A DNA stretch of 64,000 bases, taken from Diphasiastrum complanatum. Taxonomy: Eukaryota > Streptophyta > Lycopodiopsida > Lycopodiales > Lycopodiaceae. A model generated the notes under the pieces. It was not told the origin of the DNA, did not search any database, and was given only the letters and a program-made list of their open reading frames with translations. Made by a program: the position numbers and the translations under genes. Location of the stretch: the NCBI GenBank assembly GCA_029204225.1, contig CM055096.1:73726919-73790918 (forward strand). Direction: 5' to 3'. Of this stretch, positions 1 through 11,700 are shown piece after piece. Numbering within the stretch: position 1 is the first letter of the stretch; every line of letters starts with the position of its first letter.

Positions 1-1362
1 ATGGTATCAAGAATGTCTCAATCAATGGGTTTAGGTATCAACTTGATACCCTAAACCATGGGTATCAAGTTGATACCCATGGTCAAGGTCTAATCAATTG
101 GGGATAATCAAGAGAAAAAGGATTTTTTACCTCTATGTATCAACATTTTAGATTTTTGAAGAAACAAAAAACAGATTCACATGCAGAATGATCTAAATTA
201 CGGAATTGATGTGAGTGGTCAGAATTGACCTTCAAAAGTGGATAAGGCGTTTTCCTACTGACAACCTAATATGAGTAGAACCATGAATCATTATCAGAAC
301 CAATGGTTGCAAGCCTTCCAACAACTGACAGCGTCCAGATCCTTCAGAAATGAATCTGGAAAAAACACAACTTTTGGCACCTAAACTAGCCTTTTAATCT
401 GTGAAATTAGTAAGAAAAAACATGCTTGCAAGGCTACATGGTGTTAGAAGGTTAGCAGTACCTAAATTGTCGTAGGATTAGCAGGAACATCCACATTCTG
501 GTCAGCGAACAAGACTTAGCCTCCATGCAAGCAATTTTAATGATACTAGCTTGAAAACAAGCTAAAAATTGAATTGGGTAAATACTATGGGTAGATCCAA
601 AACTCACCGTACATAACACAGAAATCAATGATCTATTAATGAGTGTAGTCGTAAGACACCCCCAGGCTAGATATACTCAAAGCCCATGAGTTTATGATCT
701 AGTATATTTAGTAATTCCACATCCAAAAACCCCAACCCTAGCTCCCAAGACTATAATTAGTCATCATGCTTAATAATATCAGCTATTACTGGGAATAAGT
801 AAGACTGCATGACACTTTTGCCCATTAATTGGGATATGTCTGCTACCCATGGTCAAGGCCCACTCAACTGGGATCGGTCAGAGACATAACATTATGGGTA
901 TGTGGTAATGTTGTGGATATGTCAAAAAATTGCTAGTATTGATAGGTTCTCAAACAAACCCACACACACACACCTCGGGAAAAGGGTGCCCTTTAAGCTC
1001 CAGGCACACTAGGGGCACACTAGGCAAGAATCCTTCCTTCTGAAGACCTATCCTTACATTTACCCATGTTTGGGCTTTCAAAATTTACACATGGCATAGT
1101 GATTTAGTGGCTTTGGGTTGTTGTTCACCTCGCACCTTTATTTCATGGAAAAAAATAAAAGAATGTGTCAAATTAAAAAATCCCAAACTAGACTATTTAC
1201 TTAAAATAGTGATCGAAAATCGTTGTTATTCTTATTTCTGCAACTATTTGTGTGTATATATCTAGGTTTGCAATCTCAATCATTTGTCTACCATTCATTC
1301 AACCCCGATACAATTGAACGGAATTTATTCAATACCATGCAAAAGTGGAAGATATATATGAT
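1..1362. other. 3' flank of the transporter gene
   Basis: No gene is recognised here. The stretch lies downstream of the minus-strand transporter stop codon and probably contains its 3' UTR next to 1362. It holds two hairpins at 28-82, a short CA run near 960 and a weak second copy of the wording 'acccatggtcaagg' near 845. Open frames are short and show no protein-like signal. Confidence 0.5.
28..82. repeat. Two adjacent hairpin-forming palindromes
   Basis: Positions 56-82 are a perfect inverted repeat, with 13-bp arms (CCATGGGTATCAA and its complement) around one central G. Positions 28-57 form a second palindrome of the same GTATCAA core with one bulged base. The two share bases 56-57. They may be the end of a foldback or MITE-type element; no target-site duplication was identified. 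Confidence 0.7.
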
Positions 1363-1627
1363 TTACAATAACTCATAAGCTTTAGAGCTCGAGTACACAT
1401 GTTTCGTATGCATCCAAAATACAATACTTGCAACTACACCAATCATACAAACAATTGCCAATGATAGCATGGCAAGAGCGAAACACCTTTGACCTTGACA
1501 AATGTTTGCTTCTAGTGGGATGTTTAAGGTACCATGAAACTGCTTTTGGTACCATGCTGCTTCTTGATCATACAAAACACCAACCAACTTTGCTGATAGA
1601 AGATATGATCCAATAGGCGGCCCTATC
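1363..1627 (-). CDS. Transporter last exon with stop
   Basis: It encodes [20 protein letters not shown], an acidic and amphipathic stretch, [20 protein letters not shown] and a basic tail ending AYELL. The stop TAA is at 1365-1363. The acceptor is CTACAG. The PIGSYL-YD-E and G-CF motifs followed by a terminal helix match the family C-terminus. Confidence 0.88.
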
Positions 1628-2686
1628 CTGTAGCCATGAATTCATAAGTTAGTCTTTTGAAGGACTTGAAACGGTTGTTGAATCTCATTCTGTAAAACTC
1701 ACTGGTTTTAAAAACTTTGACCTTCAGAGCTTTATGATCATAATTTTGGAGAAAGCATGTGTACAATCTGAGCAAGTTCTACAAAGTGATACTAACAATG
1801 TAAGAGATACAAGCAAGGATACATTTTCTAAGTTTCAAGTGAATGATCGAGAAGAAGATGGTACCTCATTCTCATAATTCATCTAATCTCAGTGTCAATG
1901 AAATAAGCGACTACCATGAAACTTTTTTGAAATGTCATTCAACTAAGGTTTTTCATCCTCTGCAGTAGTTGAGTTGGACATAAGTGGTTGTTGCATGATT
2001 GAAGACGTAGGCTTGGTTCTTGATTGCTGTAAAAATGGGATAACTAGGAGCCTTGTGCTCCAATCTTAGCTTGGCCTATGAGTGGATGTAGATAGTAAAT
2101 GTTTTGCAAATTGAAGCTAGAGCTGTCAAATACCATTGTAAAAGAACTAAGGCTTTTCTTCGAATGAGAATTTGAGTACCATCCACGATATCATTTACAA
2201 ATGTCCATCTAGGTTTATCCAAAAGATTCCCAACCCTACATTCATTTCCGATATGGGGAACACACGTGCACACACACGGTAGTACTTCAAACAAGTCTTA
2301 CTTCTATTTATGAATACAAACATCTACCTAAAGTAAGATTTGTGCTTATTCCCAAAAATGCTTGTACTTGTGCTGGTTCCCAAAGATGCTCGCAGTTATT
2401 TGACAAAAGTACTTAACAAATAAAAACACATGAATTTTACAAAAACTATCTGATACATTACCACAAGAAAAAAAAACCACCAAAGTATAGACATCATACT
2501 CACGAGATTAGTTTATATAGTGAAGCAAATAGGTTCAAGCCAAAAACTTCAGATATCACTGCAGGGCAAAGGCTCCAGAATGCTCCATATGCGAAACCAG
2601 TTAGAGCAGAACCAATGTAGAGAAAAGGCATCACTGTTCCAACAAACCAAGCGAAACCACAAATATCTTAGTCAAAAACCAAAATG

Positions 2687-2757
<71 letters not shown>

Positions 2758-5700
2758 AGATCACAACAAACTGAACTGAAATCACAAGGAACCATACTGA
2801 ATCATGGCTAAAACCAAAATGAATCACACTGAAGAGATAAGACACATCTTTTGTGACGGTTTAATTTCCTTATTGTATATGTTGCTTTAGGCATTTAAGG
2901 CATTATTACATTTCTTTCACTATCTATCCATCTTTGTGGTGGAAAATGAACACAAGTTCAAAAACTCACATCCAGTTGCAACAGTTAGGCAACAAATGCA
3001 CATTGTCACTTGAGCTATCACAAGACAAATAGGTCTTGGATAGCCATGCCTTAGAAGGTGATCAGATCCATACCTGAAAAGCAAAAGCAAAAAAGATAGT
3101 TATAGCATGACTTTAAATGATATTGTAACTTAGTGGAGAGTTAAATTACTAGTTCAGAAAAATGAAGTGAAACAGCTTAAGTTTTAACCATAATGAGCAA
3201 ACAGCTACTTTAGAATGCTCAATGATATTTGGCCAAGCCAATTTATTAAATAGCAAATTTCATCAAACATACAACGTAAGCATATCTATATTGGGAGAGG
3301 ACTCATGGTTTTGGGTAGCTTCTTCGCTCCATAAGACAAGGAATACTTGTTTTCCTTTTTAGTACATTCGAAATTATGTTGGAGAATAGAATGATAGGCT
3401 AACGGACAACTCCATGAGCTAGTTTTTGTGCCAATTTTCTTTATAGATCCACGTAATAAGCCTTGACTCTTTGTAAATTTTGAAAAGAGCATACACCATA
3501 CCCAGCAGCAAGACGACCAAAACAGTTTGAAATGCTTATTAACCCAATAAAAAGATCTGCATCACTCCTTCCAGCCGCTTTTGCTATCTGAAAACATGCC
3601 CATAACTCGCTACATTACACAAATTTGAAAATTGCATCATATGTTAACCTAATCACCATAAAATCTACAAAATTATGTCAACAAGGATGTCCCACAAACT
3701 AAGGTAACTTTGGCTTGATAAGTACGCAACCTGAGCAAAGTTATTGATGATGGCCAATCCAGTGCCTGCTCCAGTTGTGATAATAAGCGTAGCCAACCTG
3801 TTCAAGTTGTGTCATCTAAATGTGTTTTACATTTTGCTCCCAAATAAGATTTCTAACTTGCATGGCATGAAGGCAACATTTCATGGAAGAAACATGAGCC
3901 ATAAAGCATGTAAAGCTTAATATTCTTCATAGAATAGAATCTCACTTTGTAGACCAAGCAACTTCATTCCTAAACATTGTGAGATTGTCTTTGGATCATA
4001 GGAACAAAAAAAGGGGAAGAAATTAAGACTATCAAATTACCCAAACTTGAGTAGAACCTTAGGATTCGCAAGATTTATTGCATTGTTTATTAGCAAAGAG
4101 GACTTTGTTTCAGTAAAAAAAGTTTTCTTTCAGAAAGCAACAAGCAAAAGTAGAGCTCCAACTACAAGATGTAATGCAAAAATATTGCGTTTCATTCCTT
4201 GTTGAGGGTGCCTAGAGAACAAAGTACAATATGAAGTTGGCTATTAGTTTTGTTACATACTCAAATAGAGACTCAAACTCCGACGTGAACTGCATGTTCA
4301 TGGATGACTACCTTACTTCCATTCAAGTGATGGAGAGGAAGAAAGCCTTTCAAGAGACAAAAGAGATGGGCAAGTGGGTTACACGCAAAGATGGGGGGGG
4401 GCCTTTATTCAGGAAGAGAAGATCTCTGCTTGTAGATAGAGCATAGGATTAGGGGCCTCAAGGTGTGAGAATGCCATGGGACCCTAGCCACCCCCCTTGC
4501 GTATAGGACTTTAAAACTATAATGGTAATAACTCCTCGTCCACAGTCTGGCAATATGCCAGACTACATCAAAAGACATAATTTTGTTCTTCACATAGACA
4601 CATTAGAGCCAAATCAATGTCTACCTACATTTTCAAGTTTCTTTTGGATATCAGTTCATGGGGAGGAGATGAGATGTCAGGGTGGTAGAGGATCAAGTGG
4701 TGTGGCATGTCTTTTTAGAAATTTCATTCGTCCCATACTAGTGGCTAGATATTAGATAAGTAGGCAAAGTCTCTTTGAATAGGATTGTCGAATAGATGAT
4801 TGGACTAGATAGAGATATTTATAAAGCAGCATGCTATTTCCCACCTGAGACATCAATATTTTTAGATAGCTCAAACACTTCTCCATTTGATAGGATCTTT
4901 GATGATACTATTACTTTTGTTGACAAATGACATGTATTACCACTAGGGGACTTTAACTCCAAGATTGTTGATTCTATGATGTTGGTGTGGACCTCTTACA
5001 TATACATGCCCTTGCATGGATGACCTTGGCATTGTCGTTCTTCAAAAGACAAAGATGGCCCAATCACTAGGCATGGTGAGTGCCTATTACAGATGTGTGA
5101 GGCAGGCACATGAGTTGGCTATATATAATGGTTTATCCAAATGGCCCTTCCTCTAAAGGCCTCACATGTCACCCTCACAATGGAGGACTATTATAAAACA
5201 TTGTAATACTTCTTGATCTCTTTACATCAAGTGACAAACAATTTGTTACTGCCCATGCATAGAGTCACTACTGACTCTCTCCCATGCACCAAAGTTGTTG
5301 ACACCACTGGCCTAATCAAGTCTCTTATGATAACCAGCATCCCATACTATTGGTGTCACAACTTGTCTCTCAAAGCTCATGGAACCAAAAGGCCAATGTG
5401 TAAAAATAAACCTCCCACCAACCATAGGCAACCCCCTCTTTGCGTGACCACCTACTATTCTTGCCACCTAATGTAAAGATTGTCGAGTTTATATCCTTAA
5501 GATCTTGCTACAAACACCAAAAGGAGAAGTGTGGAGCCAAACCACAGAACCATAGAGAAACTGAGATCAACCTCAATCAGCTTTACCCCTGAGCCACGGT
5601 GATTGAATCCAAATTGGAGTGCCTAGTCCCTCACAAGGTTATTAATTAGATTTCTAGCCTAGATCGAAATAACAAGGCGTAATTCAACTACGAATTTTCC

Positions 5701-8700
5701 CAGATATGGACCAAGAAAATCGTTCATCTGCTGAAACGTCACAGGTGCATTTGTTAAACCAAAAGGTAGCAATAAGAATTCATAATGTCCAAATCTTGTG
5801 AACACCAACTTTCAACACATTACTTGAATGGATCCTAATCTGATGGTATCCACATTTGAGATCTATTTTTGTGAAATATTTAGCTCCACCTAATCGATCA
5901 ACCAGATCATCCATATGTTAATTCTTAATAGTTATTTTGTTTAACCCTTTATAGTCAACACATCCAGAATCCTTCATCTTTCTTCTCTTTCAAAAGAACA
6001 AGAGCACCCCAAGGTGATTTACTAGATCTTATATGTCACATCTTAAGATAATTTTCAATCTGATTAGTAATCTTTACCTCTTCTTTTTGAAAAAACCGGT
6101 GCGCTTGTGTAATAGATCCTAACACCACAGTAGGGCAAACACTAACTGATCCACCCAACCTTGCCTACTCCCTGATATAGAGTAAGCCCCTCCTAGCCCA
6201 GTGTGAGGACTGGTAGCATGCTACTGCCAAGTGTCGGCCACGTGGAACTGACGTGGTCGACTGCACGTCGAGACCCAACTGGGGGCCCTATCCTGCTGAC
6301 AGGGTCCCTAGGCTGTGTTAGGCCCGCCATGGCTATGGACCGTGCTGGGGCACACTACTCACACTGTCTTGCCCTGTTGGTCATGTACACTGGACACGAC
6401 CCTGACTGTGGTATCTGACCTATCTGTGTTCCCTAGGGTTCGGCACTGGTTACGAGCTCGTAACACTCCCTCCCCCTTAAGAACCGTCTTGGTCCTCTAA
6501 GACAAAGTCTGGAAAAATCTTGCGAAGGACGCTGCCTCTTTCCCAAGTGGCATTCTCAACAGGCTGATCATTCCACTTAACCAGATATTCTCGGTATAGA
6601 GTTTGACGAGTCTGCGTCTCTCTACTATCAAGAATCTCCTCTGGTTCATGTGGAGGTTGCTGAGGATCCAATGGGAGAACTAGAACACTGTCCCCTACCA
6701 GATTATCTGATCTGGTTAAGGCTTTTCGTAACTGACTTACATGAAAAACTGGAAAAACCTTACTGCTGTGTGGGAGTTCTAGTTCATAGGTGACTTCGCC
6801 TAGTCTCCTACTGATGGTAAAGGGACCACAATACCTTGGAGACAACTTAGCACACACTCCTGATTTGAGGGTTTTAGAGTCAACTGGGACTCTCAAGTAG
6901 ACTTTCTCACCAGTGGAGAACTGCACATCCCGTCTGTGTGGATCTGCATAATGCCTGGCTCGATCCTGGGATTGTCTAATGCTACGCTTAGCATGTTCTA
7001 TCATCTGGTTTAGGTCTTCTAAAAAGTTTCTGGCTGCTTCAACTTTTTCTTGTTTAAACCCTACAGCTGTGGGTGAGCGTGGCTGAAAACCGTACATCAG
7101 CATAAATGGGCTGTATCCCGTAGCTGAATGTTTGGTACTGTTGTAAGCAAACTCTAATATTGAGAGATACTCCTCCCAATTAGTCTGCCTCTTGCTGACG
7201 TATGCACGAAGCATATCCTCCAGCACTTGATTTACCCTTTCTGTTTGGCCGTCCGTCTGTGGATGGTCAGTGGTACTCATATTAAGTTTAGTATGGAGAT
7301 GATGGAATACTGCCTTCCAAAAATTTCCAGTAAACTTACTGTCCCGGTCGCTGACTATGCCGGAAGGTAGACCGTACAATTTAAATAGCCCGTCTACAAA
7401 CAACCTCGCTAACTCTGGAGCTCTAACGGTTGTTTTGGTCGGAATAAAATGAGCCATTTTGGTCAGACGGTCAACTGTGACCCATATAGCGTCATTACCC
7501 TTTTGGGTTTTAGGCAGGCCTACTATAAAATCCATGGAGATACTCTCCCATTTACCAGCTGGTATTTCTAAGGGATGCAACAACCCTCCTGCCTTTAAAC
7601 GCTCTGCTTTATTTACTTGACATTTCTGGCAACTGGTTACATACTGGTGGACGTCCTTTTTCATACTGGGCCAGAAAAATTGCCTACGAAGAAGCTCATA
7701 GGTCTTCTGTATGCCTGGGTGTCCCGCGCTAGGATTGTCATGACATTCATATAGGACCTGCTGCCTATAATCCTCTGAATTGGGGACACATACTCTATCT
7801 CTATAGAGCAAGTACTCATCCTGAATGGAATACTGTTTCCATTTGAATCCTTGAGTCAACTGACCCTCAACCACAGGGGTTTGCTTGGGTAATACAGGCT
7901 CAGAATCCTCAACGTCATCTGACGACGTATACTCGGACTCATCATCATCCTCAACGGAAGCTGCCGTATTCTTGGATGAACTGGCACCAGCCCTGGGAAC
8001 TGGTTCTGGAGTCTGTAACTGTCTGTTCTGGACTGAGTTCCAGATAATAGAGAAGAATGCATCATGCTGGCATTTCCCTCTCAAGGACTCGAGTAACTCA
8101 TTACGAATCTGAGTAAAACTCAGCTCGTTTATCATAGGCATTCTGCTAAGGGCATCTGCTACTGTATTGAATTTTCCACGCCTATATCTGATAGACATGT
8201 CAAACTCTTGCATCAACTCTGCCCAACGAGCTTTCCGACCTCTAAGCTCAGGTTGATTGCAAAGGTATCTGAGACTCTCATGGTCTGTCAGGACCTCAAA
8301 GTTGGCACCATACAAATAATGCCTCCAAGTCTTAAGGGCATGGACTATAGAAAAGAGTTCCTTCTCATAGGCACTATACCTAGTCTGTGCTGGCTCGAGT
8401 TTTTTACTCTCGAACGCAACTGGTCGTCCACCCTGAGTTAGCACAGCACCTACTGCAAAGTCGCTAGCATCTGTTTCGACCACAAATGGCTGATTGGGGT
8501 CGACGACTTTTAAAACTGGTGCTGTAGCTAAGGCTGTTTTGAGAGCATCAAAGCTCTCCTGTTGTGCGGACTCCCAAATGAACTCCTTTCCCTTCCCCTT
8601 AAGGAGATTTGTCATAGGGACTGCTATCTGAGCATATTCCTTGACAAATCGTCTGTAATATCCCGCCAGACCAAGAAAGATTTGAAGTTCCAAAATATTC

Positions 8701-11700
8701 TGAGGTCTCAGCCAACTGAGTATGGCTTTAACCTTATTTGGGTCCATCTTAATCCCATCTGAAGAGATAATGTGACCCAAATATGCTACTTCTTCAACGA
8801 AGAATTCACACTTGGATTGTTTAGCATAAAGCCTATGCTTTCTGAGCAGTCGAAACACCTTTCTGAGGTGTTTTAGATGCTCCTTCCTCGTTTTGCTGTA
8901 GACGAGGATGTCATCTAAAAATACGACTACAAACTTACCCAAGTATGGTCTGAGGACACTGTTCATCAAGGTCATAAAGGTAGCTGGAGCATTTGTGAGC
9001 CCAAATGGCATCACCTTAAACTCATAATGACCGTGACGAGTCCTAAAAGCTGTTTTCGAGACATCTTCCGATTTTATACGGACTTGATGATATCCCGATC
9101 TGAGGTCTATTTTGCTGAAAAACTTAGCCCCGTCGAGTTGATCAAACAACTCGTCTGCTCGAGGCATAGGGTATTTATTCTTAATTGTGACTTTATTGAG
9201 GGCTCTGTAATCTACGCAAAGACGCATAGACCCCTCTTTCTTTTTCACCAATAGGACTGGTGAGGCCCATGGTGAACTACTGGTCTGAATTTGGCCTTTC
9301 CCAAGATAGTCTGTTAACTGCCTAGTTATTTCTTCATCCTCTGTTCGGCTGACCCGATACGGAGGTTTAGAAACAGGTGCTGTACCTGGTACTAGGTTTA
9401 TTACATGATCTACCTCTCTGCTAGGTGGTAAACCATGTGGCAAATCTTCAGGAAAAACATCTTTAAATTTAGACAATAAAGTTTCTAATTTACTGATTTT
9501 CTGCTGAATAGAACTGGAAATAGAAACTTCAGGAATAAATTGAAAGTCACATAAGAATACCTGATGGTCTTCGTCTCCGATTAGCTGACAGAGCTCTGAA
9601 CTGCAGACCATAGGGCTGTTGGGAACATCATGCTCCCCATGCAACTGGATCTCTCGGCCTTTATACTGAAAGCTGAGGGTGTTCTCCTGATAGTTTCTGT
9701 GGAGGGAAGGTCCTAAACTGTAGAGCCAATCTCTCCCGAGAACAATGTCTGTTCGATCCAGGTGCATTATCTGAAAGTTTATTTGATCTTGGTACCCCTG
9801 AATACCAAGATTTAACTTACTTACCATAGTTTCCCATATTTTTTTATCTTCACCCTTAGCTAATGAAACTATGTACCTATGCTGACTAGGTACTTCTGGT
9901 AGTTTAAGCTTTTTAACCAGGGTGTGGTTGATGAAATTATGGGTTGCCCCATCATCAACCATGACTCTTACTGACTGGTTACCAACTTTCTCATGCATAC
10001 GTACTAGGTCATGCGGCCCAAAGCTGAAGGGTCTCGCTAGCATTGCAGAGGTCAGCTGGCAACAGTGTTCATGATCTGTATGATACACTTTGATCTCGGA
10101 AGCTGCCGAGTCACTGGGGAAACATACAGTCTGAACAAGATGAACTTGTTTTTTATCTTTCTTATTTTTTTTAGTGAAAGGCCCCTTGGGACACTGTCTG
10201 ACTGTGTGTCCCTTGCCCATACACACAAAGCACAAACGTTCTTGTTTGGCTTTCTCAAAATCATCTGGTTTTAAGGGCTGTATGAGTGAAGGGCGTTTCT
10301 GAGGAGCTTCACCTTTAAATTTATCTTCTTTCTTTCTTTTTAAAAATTTCTTTTTAAATTGAAAGTCTTTCTGAGAAAGCTGCTCAGAAAGTGGTTGCTG
10401 TCTCGCTCTCTTCCTACCCACTGAATCATCATAGATTTGAGCATATCTGAGAGCTTGCTCAAGGGTAGTAGGCGAGTTTCTCTGGACCTCTACTTTATAT
10501 TCATCTTTGAGGCCACGGACAAATCCCCTGATTTTCTGATAGTCATCCATATTTTTAATCTTTAAAATTGCCTCTCGATACTGCGAGATATATTGGATGA
10601 GGGACTTGTCCATTACTGTTCTTTCCCAGGCTTCCCAGGCTCTATCAAGTTCATTCTCTGGTAGAAATTCTCTTAGGAAAGCTTCTTCAAAAGCTTTCCA
10701 TGACCGGGGAGTCTGCCCAGTCTCCTGGAGATTTAACCACCACTTATAGGCCATAGGCCCTAAAGAAAGACTGGCCTCAATTGCTTGCAAATGGTCAGGG
10801 GTCTGTTTAAGAGCATGAATGTTCTTCCATTTGCTGAGGAAGGTTTGTAGAATATCTGCATTTCTATCCTTCTCTTCCCCATTAAAAGTAGGAGGCTTTA
10901 AATCTTTAAAAACACTGGGGTGAGACCGTAAAGTCTCACCCGAAACTGATGGAAGTGGAGAAGGGGATAACTGAGAAGTGGAGGGAAGGCTTCCTTTTGC
11001 GGAGCTCAAAATCAAGTTTTTGAGTTCAGCGAACGAGTCGTCCACACTGGACCTGAAATTGGCTAATGCCAGCTTCAGTTCATCCACTTCTGTTACCAAT
11101 TGGAGGAACTGCTCCTTGGTAACTAGTTCGTCAAGTTCTTCGGCGAACTGTTCCTGTTCTTCTACTTCCATGGGTTCCTTCCCTTTTCTGTAAGCCAAGG
11201 CTTCTGTTTCAAGTTCGTCGAAGCCTCTCTCCTGGGGTTGATCAGGTCCCTGAGGAGTGGTCATCTTCGAAACTGAAAGAGAGCTACCTTAACTTCTGAA
11301 GGAAAAAAGTCTAAAAGACTAATTTACAACTGTACAAGGAGGGAAAGAAAACTTAGCTCTTTCTGAGAACTGTACTTCCAAAGAAAGAATCAAGAAAAGC
11401 CCTTTCAGCTCTTCCTCCACTGCTTTCAGATCTGCTGTCCGGAAAAATCAGAGATCAAGGTACCAAGAAAAAGAAACAAACTTCTGATCGTCTTGGTACC
11501 TTCCCTCGCTGTCTGAGGTGTATACTTTTTGCTCCAAAATTCCCGTTTTAGGACCCAAAACAGTTGCAAACTTGTGGTTCCTGCCAAAGACCTTCAGCGC
11601 TGGACCTGCACCCACGATTCTGTCTCAGATCCGCTCCAAATTCCAGAAAATTTCACTCCAAATTCGAAGTTTCCACCCAATTTGGCAGCGCTGGACCTGC

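Noticed and set aside
4231-4755. Small genes at 4231-4446 and 4522-4755
   Set aside because: The second reads as part of the LINE endonuclease remnant and the first has no protein-like pattern; both are bounded by chance stops.
6203-6418. 71-codon frame (MRTGSM...) conserved in all four LTRs of the gypsy family, antisense to the element
   Set aside because: The LTRs are nearly identical by recent descent, so conservation carries no information; composition is not protein-like and no start context or product is recognised.
7856-8112. Short frames inside gag-pol on other phases or the opposite strand (also 8208-8762, 9027-9254, 10052-10274, and mirror copies in 24418-26801)
   Set aside because: These are shadows of the 1595-codon frame; all core motifs are in the main frame.
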